A stretch of DNA of 64,000 nt from Protonemura montana. Its lineage: Eukaryota > Arthropoda > Insecta > Plecoptera > Nemouridae. The stretch is taken from positions 5,240,570 through 5,304,569 of the forward strand of contig OX387602.1 in NCBI GenBank assembly GCA_947568835.1, written 5' to 3'. The first letter of the stretch is position 1; every line of letters begins with the position of its first letter. Below, one piece after another: positions 52,501 through 63,823 of this stretch. The notes beneath the pieces are model-generated. The model did no database searches and was not told where the DNA came from. It saw only the letters and a program-made list of their open reading frames with translations. The translations under genes and the position numbers were made by a program.

Positions 52501-55500
52501 ACAACATGCCCAAGTTCGAGGTGGCCGCCTATAACATCAGCATTGTAGAGAACCTCCCCAATGGATTCAGCGTGTTGCAAGTGTACGCCTCAGACAAAGA
52601 TCAAGGCGATCACGGAGAGTTCACCTACAAGCTCGAAGACCCCAGCAAGGCGTTCTCGATGGACCCCCGCACTGGCTGGCTAACCGTAAGAGATCAAGTG
52701 CGTCTCGATCGAGAGATCCAGCCGTCACTCACAATGAAAGTATTAGCCAAAGAAAAGTCCCCCAGCGTCTCGTCCGGACCTGAAGCATCCGTGGTGGTCG
52801 AAGTGACGCTGCTGGACGCCAACGACAACAACCCGAATTTCATCCCGAGCAACTTGTACGAGTTCGCGGTGCACAGCGACGCCAAGCTGGGGGAGGTGAT
52901 CGGCCAGGTGAAGGCTGTCGACCCCGACCTGGGGAGGAACGGAATGATTCTGTACGCTTTGCAGCGGTCCAGCAACGCGACCTCCAGCCTCCCGTTTGCC
53001 GTGGATGCGCAGAGCGGACAGGTGGTTGTTATCGATTCGCCGCTAGAGGACGGCAGGCACGCGCTGTTCGTGGAGGCGTCAGACCAGCCGGCGAACCCCA
53101 GCGAGAGGAGGTTCACGTTAGCGGTCGTCACGATCGAGGTGCTTCGCTCGGGAAGTATTGGTGAGTAACGAGTTTTTAGTTTGGCTGTTGGCAGCGCGAT
53201 TTATTTTGTTTACAGGCTCGCGTGGTGCAACCATTTGTCCAGGAATGGTTTGACAGTGACATTTTTCTTCGCAAACCACCGTAAAAATGTCAAATGCCAT
53301 TCATTTTCGAAAATGTTTCGGTATTCCATTTAAACAAGCGTATTCGATTACGCTCGCCTTGTCAGTGGCGGTTTCTGATATAACTGCACACTTTTAGGTG
53401 AAAACAGGCCGCGAAAGTATCGGCATAGGATAAGGACATGTTGAGGATAACACATATCAATTGGTTGATTCTTGTCTCCTTCTGATATATTTCTCTCGCT
53501 TGTTCATTCGTACAGTATTTTTTGTTTTCCTTGTCTTTATTGCATGGAGTCATGATGATGCAAGGAGCCTAAAATACTCAATTTATTTGTCAGTAAAGAA
53601 CAAGATGCACTTAAGTTTTGCGTCCACTCTCCTGCAAACTGCAACGATAAATTATGCACTAATATAAAATGTACTTGCCGCTCAAATAATTTGTTCTCTA
53701 CAAGCTGAATTAAGCAAACAAGAGTTCAACAGCGACAAGAAGGTGCTAAATATGGCTTGGTTCCAGACAAGAGCGATGTTGTACCTGACTTCGTGGGAGC
53801 ACCCTACGAGTTCTGGGTGGGCGCCAACGTGGGAATCGGCACCAGCGTCGGCCAGGTCCGAGTCACGGACGCCGTCGACCGCTACCGGGTCATCTATGAC
53901 CTGCTGCACAGCTACAGGGACGGCGGTGAGACATTTGGCTAAATCATATTCTCATGTTTAGCAGATCAGTTTTGAGTGAGCTACTATTAGTAGGGTGTGT
54001 GCTCTCAAAAGAAGCACTACAGGGCTAACACCTCAATGGAGTCAAATATATGGGAAAGCATTTCTTCAACCGGAAACCTTGCCAAGAGAGGTGCTGACCA
54101 GAAGTTTCTCGCGACCATGCTAATTGCTTGTTTGTGAAGTTAAGATTGAACTAGAATTGTAGTCTTTATAATGTTATTTGCGTGCCAACTGTCTACGGTA
54201 CCGAAAATATAGTGAGATTACCGAATGCAAAAGCGAAAACAAATAAAGTTCCCATCGTTATACATTTGTATTTTAGTCTCCAGCCTGAATTTAGTTTATT
54301 TAAATGTATACATTTTTAATTGTAGGTACTAATGATTTCCACAGTAGGTACTAGCATGCCGAAGCTTTCGGCAAAACATTTTAATTTCTTATTTAAGATC
54401 GATCACAAACAGACTGAAAACTGTTCAGTATTCTTAATTGTGTGTAAAGGAAATAAAATAAATAATACAAGAAAAAAAAAGTTAACTGCACTAAATTTAA
54501 ATTTATACCGAGCTTAGCGATGGTCAAAATTGCAACAGATTATTTGTGCAGATTTTTCTAATTTTAAATCACTTTGTGTCAATTTCAGTCCCTTTTGCCG
54601 TCGAGGAGCGCTCCGGGACCATCACGGTGGTGGACGACATCTCCAAATTCGAGCAAGACGCATACCACTTCGAAGCTGTCGTCACCGACGGCCAGGACTC
54701 GAACCTTGTGACAAATGTGACGATCCACGTGGTCGACCCAGACGACGACAAAGGTGTCGGTCGCGGCACCGTGGAGTTCCATGTGCGGGAAAACCTCTCG
54801 GGGGCGTTAGTGGGTCAGCTGGGAGGTGATGGGTCCAATGTGACCGACCCCAGTCGCTGGAAGAACGTGAAGTTTACTATCGCTAACCAACAGGACGTGA
54901 TGGATAAGTTTGCCATCTCACAGGATGGGACTATCTACACGCAGAAAGCGCTGGATAGGGAGGAGCAGGACGTCTATCGTATCACGGTCGTCACGGAGAA
55001 TAACAGGGGCATCAGCAAGGGCGCAGGCGTTTATCAGGTATGTATTTGGTACCTATCTAGATTTATTTTAAAACGACGTTCAACAGAAAGAAAAGGCAGC
55101 AAAAGGACTGCTGTACCAAATATTTGCTCAAAAAGCTAAATAAAAACCTTAAAACATACATTAATGGAGCTTAACGACTCACTGACTTGTGTCATGTGTC
55201 ACTGGTCTGATGACGTCGGTGAATGAGTGGATGAGGATGAGAATGATAATGATGATGAACCTAAGATAGCCTAAAAGGGAGAAGGGGAAATTTGGAGCCG
55301 GCATGTATTGCCTTCTTCTGTCAAAGAACACTAAAAGGATAACCGGCTAAACGTTCCTTCGGTATAAAGGTGCAAGCGCAAACAACAGGATTCCTCCAGT
55401 TGCGGTTGATAAGCAAGACGAATGAAGTTATTGCACAAACTTTCATCTCTCCGATCTCTGTATGATTATGTTTTAATCTCTCCCAAATACAATATGATTG

Positions 55501-58500
55501 TGTATAATGGTTTCTCATTCAACACCTGACTCAGAACTGTGGTGCTTAACTTCGATTTTCTCACTAGAACTTGCGTTTCCTACACACCCAACGTTCGGTT
55601 CCATATAATACTTCCAGATATTAAATAACTATCTCGTCGTATTATCTGTGGAAGTATGAGACTTTTTGTTTCCACAACATACAAATATAATGTCGGATCA
55701 GCTAAAGGAAATGCTGCTTTGTGAGAAAAACCGACAAAATGAGTGTCTTGAACAAAGTTTCCTCCCATTCTTATAACTGACATTGACAGTTAGATCTGGG
55801 GAATACCACAAAATAACCGTCCATTTTCCCATAGGTGAGCGTGATCGTGGAGGACGAGAACGACAACGCCCCCATCTTTGAGCGGCAATCCTACGAAGGC
55901 CGCATCCTGGAAAACTCGGCGGGCGGCTCCGAGGTGACCCTGGACCATGCCATCATCGCCACCGACGCCGACCAGGGAATGAACAGCATGTTCACGTTCA
56001 CCTTGCACGGCGAGGGCAGCGAGCTCTTCACTGTGGACCAGACAACGGGCAAGGTGCTCGTTAAGGGCAAGCGCGCCAAGGTGTTGGACCGAGAAGACAA
56101 GTCCATGTACATGCTGCAGGTGGTCGCAAGGGACAAAGGCAATCTCAAGACGGAAGTGAAGCTCACCATTAACGTCCTCGACGTCAACGACAATGCGCCT
56201 AGCTTCTTGCAAATGGTAGTGCTGCACGATCAAGACGTGGAAATCGCCGATGAGTCTGAAACATTTAATATTTCAAGGGCGAACCCCAGGATCGATAGGT
56301 ACACTCCACCGCTGGTCATGATAACGGAGAACACGGTGGTTGGCACTCCGATCTTACGTCTACTGGCTACTGACAAGGACTCGGGGCTCAATGCAATGGT
56401 CACCTACAAACTGTCTTCCGAGACGTACACGCCAAGGAAAACTAGGATAAAAGTGAAGCAGTACCCGAAAAGCTACTTCATTATGAATGAAAACAGCGGC
56501 GAGTTGACGGTGGCGAAGAGTTTGCCTCCAGAAACTGAGTTCACAATGAACGTGACGGTGACAGATGGTGGAGAACTCACCGACGTCGTCACTGTCAGGA
56601 TCTACATCAAGGACGTGAACGACCACGCGCCGACCTTCAAGAAATCAAATTTCAACTTCGACCTCCCGGAAGGCGTCTACTCGGACATGGTGATGGGCAG
56701 GATCGACGCGACTGACGACGACTACGGCATGAACGCCAACCTCACCTACTCGCTGCTGACACTCGGAAAGCAGAAAACTTCGCAGGTTCCGTTCTCGATC
56801 TCGGAGTCTGACGGCGTCCTGACGGTGACGGGGGTGATCGACCGGGAGAAGCAGGACACATACTTGTTCCGCGTGATCGCCATGGACCACGGTGCCAGCA
56901 ACCAGCATCGCTCGATGGTCGACGTCCAGGTCCACGTCCTCGACGTCAACGACAACGCCCCTTCGTTCTTCGGGTACGACCGACTAATGCAGGTCTCCTC
57001 CCGTAGTGACGACTTAGAGAACTACGACCTAGAGGTGCCCATGGAGATCCCCGTCTACTACTCGACCGTCGCTGAGAATATTCCGATTGGCACCATTATC
57101 AATAAAATCTACGCCAACGACTCTGATTTCGCCGGCAACGGAAACGGCCTCATCATCTATGACATTTCGCGTGGACATGCGAGCGAGGAGCTGTTCGCCA
57201 TCGACTCTAAGGAGGGCGTCGTGACAACCATCGGGAAGCTGGACTACGAGACAAAGGCAGTCCACAATATCACGATCATCGCTTCGGACGTTGGCAAGCC
57301 CAGTCTGAGCTCGACGGCCGTCCTGGTGGTGAACGTGATCGATGTCGCCGAGGAAGCCGCCGAACTGGTGCGGCCCGTATTCGCTCACCGCTACTACGAA
57401 GTCGAAGTCGAGGAAAACGTCGACGTGCCCACGAAGCTGCTTGTCCTGAACGTCACTGACGCGTACCGGGGATTCGACTTGCGATACACCATCGTCCCGG
57501 AAGCGGGCAGCGAGATGTTCAAGGTCGACCCCCGGAACGGCACCGTTTACATCATCGACTCGCCAGACCGGGAAACCGTCAACAAATACGAGTTCAAGGT
57601 TAAAGTAGAAAAGGTGAAGCGAGGTCGAGGCTTTACTACAATGCTCTACCCGATGTCGGTAGAGAAGCTAGTCGACATCGCCGCCAACGAGGTGCGAATA
57701 ATCGTGCGCATCAAAGACGTCAACGACAACACTCCGAAGTTCACCGTCAACGGCCGCCCGATAATAGCCGCCATCCCAACGACCGCCAACTTCGGGTACC
57801 AAATCGTGCGACTTCAGGCCGTCGACGCCGACGAGGGCGAGAACGCCGACATCCGATACCAGATACTAGGACCGATCGACGATGAGAACCGCAAGTTCGC
57901 CGTGGACCCAATGACCGGGCAAGTGCGGTCCATCGTTAACTTTGCTCGCGAGGCGGGAAGCGTATACGGATTCGACGTGAAGGCGACGGACAAGCGCGGC
58001 GCTGACGATGGCAAGTCGGCGATCGCCAACGTGTTCGTGTACGTGCTGGATGAGAACCGGCAGCTGGTGATGCAGGTCGACACCCTACCCATGCTAGTCG
58101 AGAAGAACATGGCTAACATCACTTCGGCGCTGCACAACGTCACTGGGCTCGACGTCAGGGTGAGGAAGATCGAGCCACACCATGAGAACGACTTGCAGAA
58201 GGGCGGCACCGATCTCTATCTGTACGCCGTGGACCCCGCGATGAATGTCATCATCGACATGGACACCTTCCAGCAGTAAGTGACAGTACATGCTGTTATA
58301 CCAAGAGTGAGAACTTCATCAACATTTGGTCTTGGGCAACAGGGGAAGATGATTGGTGAATAAGTCAAATCAGCCGTAGATTTTATTTCCTCGGTAAAAG
58401 ATTAGCTATCACCCTTTTAATATATTAAGGCCATAGGGCTCTCATATTTTCAGAATGGTTTTTTAAACAAACGTAGATCCCTCTCTTAAATCTGCCACTA

Positions 58501-61500
58501 AAAACCGATACACGAGTTTGGCATTATTAATATCACTACTCTTAGGTGTCCAGGTGAAAGTTAAAACCTAAAACTAACGTTGCGACGCTCGTTTCCAGCG
58601 TGATGACGTCGAAGCAGCCTGACATCAAGCGTCGTCTGGCCGTGTACAAGGTTCTAGGCATCGCCAACGGCGCGGGGGTGGCCAAGATGAAGCCTCGTAC
58701 GCAGCGCTACCTGCTATCGTCCCTCGAGGTCGGCGTCGTGGTACTCGGCTGCATCGTCTTCATCGGCGCGTTGGCGGCAGCCGTGTGCGTTGGCTGCGTG
58801 CGGCGGGGGCGAAACAGGTTGGTGGGAACGCTTGGGAAATGGGACTAGAGGTGTCAAACCGTCATACTCTTTTTAGTGACAGGGTTTCATAGAAATGTAT
58901 GTATTGTAACTAGTGGTAATTTGGAAAAACATTGTGTTCAAGTGATATTTAAAAAAAAAATCAAGTATTTTCAAGTAAGAATAATTTCTATTTCTTATTT
59001 TTGGAAGCCTCTTTCGTTGAAGTAGGGTTTTATAAATTAGTGACCACATTTTAACGACATGTAGGTTGGTTTCTGTTGCATGTACACAACACTTGGTCTA
59101 GATCGTCCACCTTGGCACCCAATTGGATAAGCTTGTAGATTACAGTGAAATAATTGTCCCTGACAGTCCAAGCACAACCGTTTCTTGTAACAAAGCAGAG
59201 CATGGTTGTCGCCCTTTGGATCAAGAAGGTAGCACGTAGCACCCGGGTTACACACTACACCGCTTAGAACTAATTGCATTGCTTTCGCTGTAACGAAGTT
59301 ACCCCGAACTAATAGGATGTGGTCGCAGTAAATTGCTAGACTAGAGTCGAAAGTCTAGTGGACTAACTTCGGGCACAGATTGCAATCGCTGTGTGTTTGC
59401 AGCGAAAGTAGAGTCATCAGATTGCCGAGACAGGGGTGGGAGTTTGTGGAGGCAGCGAAAAATATTGTTGATGATCGTAAACTCTCTGAGAATTTACTGG
59501 AATAAAGTTCCAAGTTTTATCTCTGTTTTCCTTTTCTGTCTACCCTTATTATCATTTGACAACTGTCTTCTTAGGATTTCATCAAATCAGTTTTTATTGA
59601 AGGTATCCAAACGCTCATGAAAAGATTCTTGCTTTCAAACTTGTACGACTTTTCACGTCGACGTCGGTTCCCTAAAATCAATGACAGTTCTCTGTCACGT
59701 TTGGCGTTGATTTGCCAAATATCAGTTAATTTGCATTGTTTCTGGGCAAATAGCAAAGTTGCTTACGCTACGTAAAGCCAAACAATCAATCAATAAATCA
59801 GAAACTGACCATCGGAGTCCACTCGCATTTTTTGTAACGAGTCGTGAGGAAAGTGAAACAACACCAACGAGTTTAGCCTACATCTGATTCTCAATCTGTG
59901 TTCTCGCTTGTTCCCAAAATTGTATTAACATATTCCATGAAATTCCACCGGATAGGTCAACAGTTTTACATTACTTTACCGTTCTCTTCAGATCAAAACA
60001 TCCGAAACTAAGCGACTACCAGTCGCAGATGGGCTTCACCATCGCCGCCACGCCGATGACTGCTCACGGCGGCAAGTCGAACAACGTGTTCCCGTACCTG
60101 GAGCACTTTGGCGACACGACCGACACGTACGTGGACATGCACTCCAACCAATCGACCCAGTACAAACAGCAGCAACAACAGCAGCAGCCCGGATACCGGC
60201 ACCACCAGCACCAGCACGACGTCAACTGCACGCGACACCACCGGCACCATCGCCGTAGCAGCAACCAGAACGCGAAGCTGCGCGGTCCAGGCGACCCGTC
60301 GACGGCATCGCTGCACTCGAGCAGCAAGGACTCGGGGATTGCCGATGGAAATCGGTGTACCTGTGGTCATTCGACGAGCCTCTCTTCGGGCAATAGCTCC
60401 AAGTAAGTACGGGTGTTTCGGAGAGATTCGATTAGATTCGGGTGGGTTTCAGTTGATTCGGTGCAGTTGCGGCCACCTGACAAGGCTTTCTTCGGGAATG
60501 CAGCGTTAAGGTGGAAGAATTTTGGCTTAGATGCTTTTGAACACAGTAATATACCAACCTACTAAGATGTAAATATATTTTTGAAAAAATGCAATTTAAC
60601 GAATCACAAATTGCAAAAAATGGGAGCCGATGACCACTGTACAAAAATAAATATCGATCAGCTTTCTGGCCAACCTCAATCTTTGCCACAGATTAATTAC
60701 TGAACAGCTGATACTCATGAACCGTTATTTTGTACTGTAGAGGGTTGTTAAAAAAGAGATGCAAATGCCATTGGGTGGTCATCACTGGTACTATGGGTGG
60801 GAAGCTTGTCTGCTCCGTAGAGGGTTTAACATTAGTGCTAAATTTGATGAATTACAAATCCAATGGTATAATTCGATCAAAACTAAAGTTTGTGTTAAAA
60901 TTCAGTTCAATTGTGATTTAAATATAATTTAAGCACTAATTAATGTTATTTAAGCACCATTAAATGTCACTCAAGCATCAATAAATAACTCTTTTTTACC
61001 ATTTAAGTGGCAGCTTCGAAGACTCTCTCAAGTCGCTGGCGCAGAAGAACGGTGCAGCTGCGCCCAACGCTCAGGGAGGGCGGCGTGCGAACCTGCCCCC
61101 CTCGCGCAGAAGACAACGCCAGCACAGCATGATGGACGAGTGTGCTCAACCGCTGCCCGTGATGGTCGCTTCTTCGGCGACGAACATAACACGCAGACCC
61201 AGCGACCGTATCATGGTATGCCCCATACCGACAAATATGCTCAACTAGTAAAGCAACCCCTGCTCTTGCGCTGGACGTATTTAGAGCCAAGTGTCCAGTG
61301 ACAATGCCTGCAAACTATTTTTTGTTTTTCTATAAGTCCGGCTTATCTCAACGAATTGCTGCACGAACGAAACTTTGCGAGATGCTAAACATTTTCTCGT
61401 TGAGGAAATTGGTGATTAGCCAATTTAAACTGAATGCATCCAGGATTATCAAATTATGGTCATTGTTTGAAATTGTTGCAAAACTCGGTTATCTTTTGAA

Positions 61501-61754
61501 AAAAATATTTTTTGCATAATTTGTCATGCTCAATGACCTTGCATTTAACTACCCCAAGAAACGATAGCATATTTGGTGTTATTGAAATGCCATTGGTGTT
61601 CTAAATAAAGAACCACGAGTGAGATGACCGTGGCTCATAAACAAGTGACTTGTTTCCAACTTTTGATCGTGCATTGTTTACAAGTTAGAGCTTAGCGCTA
61701 ATTGATTTTCTCGAGCCATTGTCTTTCCCTTTGCAGATGGATGCTCTGTTGTAA
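43416..61754 (+). CDS. large cadherin, PCDH15/CDH23-type membrane end (candidate insect cadherin-89D)
   Basis: Thirteen coding exons: 43416-43500, 47727-47857, 48130-48285, 49319-49630, 50767-50895, 52212-53160, 53725-53925, 54589-55037, 55835-58275, 58599-58817, 59992-60402, 61008-61215 and 61737-61754. All phases join, giving 5,709 bases and 1,902 residues. Layout: signal peptide (about 1-29), about 13 cadherin repeats (30-1546), a membrane-adjacent segment (about 1547-1655), a transmembrane helix (about 1660-1685) and a Gln/His-rich cytoplasmic tail. Calcium-linker motifs (DINDHSP, DLNDNMP, DVNDNAP) recur at repeat ends. The segment LVMQVDTLPMLVEKN to LYLYAVDP resembles the domain next to the membrane in protocadherin-15 and cadherin-23, which act in apical protrusions and tip links. 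Thirteen repeats and the N-terminus do not fit the 11-repeat PCDH15/Cad99C well, so I favour a cadherin-89D-type protein; this is inference. The 5' border of exon 7 is the weakest point. Confidence 0.88.
47727..47857 (+). CDS. cadherin exon 2: start of repeat 1
   Basis: Acceptor tttctttcag|GA, donor GAC AAG|gtaatt. Residues 29-72, beginning CQFYPIGEYLRFVRVPENVP, the first strands of cadherin repeat 1 with the PEN motif. Confidence 0.85.
48130..48285 (+). CDS. cadherin exon 3: rest of repeat 1
   Basis: Acceptor catttgcag|GCG, donor ATACG|gtaagc, phase 0 at both ends. Residues 73-124, from AEDAQYFSVKDVDKKTVSVV to CDFDDGDDT. Confidence 0.85.
49319..49630 (+). CDS. cadherin exon 4: linker and repeat 2
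   Basis: Acceptor aatcctgcag|ATT, donor GCTTCG|gtaagt, phase 0 at both ends. Residues 125-228. It starts ISSYLSVTVYVEDINDHSPK, the calcium linker ending repeat 1. Then come DELTPIGLTLF and LRKPLDYDAGD of repeat 2, which resemble repeat 2 of protocadherin-15. Confidence 0.9.
50767..50895 (+). CDS. cadherin exon 5: end of repeat 2, start of repeat 3
   Basis: Acceptor ttcttccag|GAC, donor CTAACG|gtgagc, phase 0 at both ends, 43 codons. It reads DRGSPPKNTTTVIVVTVIDN with the linker DNDNLNPTF, then opens repeat 3. Confidence 0.88.
52212..53160 (+). CDS. cadherin exon 6: repeats 3 to 5
   Basis: Acceptor tttttctgtag|GGC, donor ATT G|gtgagt. Residues 272-587. Repeat 3 ends at DLNDNMPKF (373) and repeat 4 at DANDNNPNF (481). 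Repeat 5 runs to IEVLRSGSI without a DXNDN linker. The exon is much more GC-rich than its introns. Confidence 0.93.
53725..53925 (+). CDS. cadherin exon 7: first half of repeat 6 (5' border uncertain)
   Basis: The cadherin frame is GLVPDKSDVVPDFVGAPYEF to LHSYRDG, ending at donor GGC G|gtgaga. Only an acceptor in phase 1 can join exon 6. The AG at 53723-53724 fits but has a poor pyrimidine tract; 53740 and 53743 are other phase-compatible starts. The best-looking acceptor, AG at 53703-53704, meets an in-frame TGA or puts the exon in another frame. The body of the exon is secure; its first bases are not. Confidence 0.7.
54589..55037 (+). CDS. cadherin exon 8: rest of repeat 6 and repeat 7
   Basis: Acceptor gtcaatttcag|TC, donor TATCAG|gtatgt. 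Residues 655-804. The repeat 6 to 7 linker is degenerate (VVDPDDDKGVG). Repeat 7 contains FHVRENLSG and ALDREEQDVYRITV. Confidence 0.9.
55835..58275 (+). CDS. cadherin exon 9: repeats 8 to 13 and start of membrane-adjacent domain
   Basis: This single 2,441-base exon (acceptor ttttcccatag|GTG, donor CAG CA|gtaagt) encodes residues 805-1617. Linkers are DENDNAP (815), DVNDNAP (924), DVNDHAP (1068), DVNDNAP (1178) and DVNDNTP (1436). The repeat 11-12 linker is degenerate (DVAEEAA), and repeat 13 ends VLDENRQLV. The last part (LVMQVDTLPMLVEKN, then DLYLYAVDPAMN) is the membrane-adjacent domain shared with PCDH15 and CDH23. Several long minus-strand ORFs across this exon are shadows. Confidence 0.96.
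58599..58817 (+). CDS. cadherin exon 10: juxtamembrane part and transmembrane helix
   Basis: Acceptor cgtttccag|C, donor AAC AG|gttggt. Residues 1618-1690. It starts HVMTSKQPDIKRRLAVYKVL, then the helix VGVVVLGCIVFIGALAAAVC (about 1660-1685), then stop-transfer Arg residues (VRRGRNR). Confidence 0.92.
59992..60402 (+). CDS. cadherin exon 11: cytoplasmic tail
   Basis: Acceptor gttctcttcag|A, donor TCC AA|gtaagt. Residues 1691-1827. It begins SKHPKLSDYQSQMGFTIAAT, with a Tyr-containing stretch (FGDTTDTYVDM), a short Gln run, a His/Arg-rich block (HHQHQHD, RHHRHHRR) and a Ser-rich end with KDSGIADG. Confidence 0.88.
61008..61215 (+). CDS. cadherin exon 12: cytoplasmic tail
   Basis: Acceptor ccatttaag|T joins the AA of exon 11 as Asn, giving NGSFEDSLKSLAQKNG. 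An Arg-rich part (SRRRQRQHSMMDE) and RRPSDRIM follow. It can end at ATG|gtatgc (61215) and join exon 13. If not spliced, the frame continues VCPIPTNMLN to a TAG at 61246-61248. Confidence 0.8.
61604..61609 (+). promoter_or_regulatory. polyadenylation signal, proximal
   Basis: AATAAA between exon 12 and exon 13. It would serve a transcript that ends with the unspliced exon 12 (stop at 61248). Confidence 0.35.
61737..61754 (+). CDS. cadherin exon 13: terminal micro-exon
   Basis: The acceptor tctttccctttgcag| is strong, and the phase-0 join from 61215 reads MDALL and TAA. The resulting end, RIM-MDALL, has the acidic-x-x-Leu shape of PDZ ligands of the NHERF type (compare the DSLL end of the beta-2 adrenergic receptor), with Ala instead of Ser at position -2. 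It depends on the weaker donor at 61216. The alternative is the read-through end of exon 12. Confidence 0.55.
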   Translation: MDALL

Positions 61755-62067
61755 TCATTAATCAAAGTCGGCCAAGAGAGCGACCTTGCGATGTGGAGCA
61801 AAAATTAGCCTCGACGGTCAATGGCAACAAAGAGTCAGGGGTGTAAACCCGCACCCCTTCGAGGAATAATGCTACGCGATGGCAGCAGGCAATTGTCTCT
61901 CATCTCACAGATTAATCATCTTTTAGTTGTATGATGTCAGTGGCCATGACGGAGTAACGGGGTCATGGGCGCAGAATTTTTTTTATCATATTCTAATTAA
62001 ACGCCATATTAGGAAGGAGATTAGTCTTTTCATCATAACTGATATGTAAAATGTAACTTTGTGTAAA

Positions 62068-62073
62068 AATAAA
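62068..62073 (+). promoter_or_regulatory. polyadenylation signal, distal
   Basis: AATAAA about 310 bases past the TAA of exon 13, followed by T-rich sequence (gtgtttatttgagttttttt). It fits the end of the fully spliced cadherin mRNA. Confidence 0.5.
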
Positions 62074-63823
62074 GAAGTGTTTATTTGAGTTTTTTTATAT
62101 GTACGAATGTGAAAAAAAAGGCATTGACATACTGTTACCACAAGAAAGTGTGTAAATGAGGTTTAGTAAGAAAAAGTTAGGTCGGAGAGTGCAATAACGA
62201 CGTATTTAACATTATTATTGAATAAGTATATGTTATATTTAAATCAAAGTGTGTGTAAATACCAAGCAATTTTTGTAGTCCAATGTTTTATAGAATAATT
62301 TGTTTTAATCATTTCCATTTTTTTTTTATATCGTTCACGAAATGTATATAGTGTACTTTGTAATGTTGTTGACCATAAATAGATGTAAAAAGATTTATAA
62401 AGAGTTCCAAATGCAATATTTTAATGTTTTTCTATAGGAAATAAGTCACACTGTTCCGCATATCGGCAGACTTGTGAAAATACCTACCGAGAATATTAAG
62501 AATAAGAGAAATGAAAAAAACCGCCAGTAGTTAAGACAAAACCAGAAAATGTGAAAATGGCCTTTTAGCTTTGTGTACTAAGTGGATTACACGCATGGAA
62601 AAGTGTATGCTTTACGGTCAGCAAATCAGATAGAATTTTCCTGAGGAAGAGTTCATTTTCTTGACTTGACCACTACCTTGCAATGTGTTGGGATTTTGAG
62701 GCAATAACTTATCAAACTTATCATTCTTATATCACTCCAAGAGTCAATTTGGGGAAAGCTGTTACATCTCCTAGTCTGTGCAGGATAAGCCACCTCGTAT
62801 CGTAGGAAATGAAAGAAACGAGTCTGTGAATTGGTCCAAGAGGGGTGAAGTTGGGGTATGAATACCTACGGCACAGAATGGAAAATGCGATCTCTTAGCG
62901 GGCTTTTGTCACTAGGGACTCGTGAAAAATAATATTATAATAAATAATCTGAATAAAAAAAATTTTAAGACCCTCCCGGGAAACTCGAGGCTGAGAAGAT
63001 TTGGAAAATGAATCACAAACAACTTTTATTGGTAAGGTGGATTCGTCTTGAATTCAACAAAAGATTTTATGTTCCATTATTGGTAACCATAAATCGATGA
63101 CAAGAATGTGTTTTCCGACGTTGAAATTTGAACTGCAAGAGTTTTCCAAGAGTAAATATCTGGGAGCTCCAGTAAAAAAAAGATGAAATATGGAAAATAA
63201 GATACTGATATAGACTGATCTCTTCCAAAAGTCGATTGAGCCCGTTGCCAAAATAGTGCGACGTTAAACTCCACAAATCAAATGAAAGCAGCTGCTGCAA
63301 GTTGTGGTACACATACGTACCGCGGGGTTGCCTACACGATAGGCTGACCGCCTCGACAAGAAATCCCGGCTGAAAATATTGCAAGTCGAGACAGAAAATT
63401 GTCTTTCGATACCAGGCGACCAGCCGACAAAAGAGTATCGCTGCAACAGAGTCCGCGTGACGTCACACGCCATGTGCTCGATCGATCCCGCCTTGCCGCC
63501 ATCGATCAGCTGATGCTCGGCTTCTACTGGCTGACGGGTTTTCGACGTTCATTAATGTGATATGAGTAATGGCTGACGCCGATCAATGAGAATGTTTTGA
63601 TTAGAGACAATTGAAGACTGAAATAGCTTACATACTAAGGCATTATAACGTAATTTGACTTACATTGTAGATGAGCTTATTTTCTTGTATTTATTTATTT
63701 GTTTTTTAAAAAGGGAGACGCAATTAAATGAATAATCCAAGTCAAGTTTATTTGCTGAACAGAAAACAGGTCTGTTGCATTAGCCTCCTTCTGAAATTGT
63801 GTCTCTATTGTCATGCATGCTGC
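62074..63823. other. stretch without a recognised gene downstream of the cadherin
   Basis: AT-rich 3' flank, possibly with more 3'UTR. The minus-strand ORFs at 63054-63473 overlap one another in three frames and look like chance. Confidence 0.45.

Noticed and set aside
53743-53961. Second plus-strand frame through cadherin exon 7
   Set aside because: It lacks cadherin strand motifs and has an atypical Ser/Thr/Pro-rich composition. The other frame continues the repeat into exon 8.
55790-58291. Long minus-strand ORFs (up to about 147 codons) across cadherin exon 9
   Set aside because: They are shadows of a GC-rich coding exon. They stop and start irregularly and match no family.
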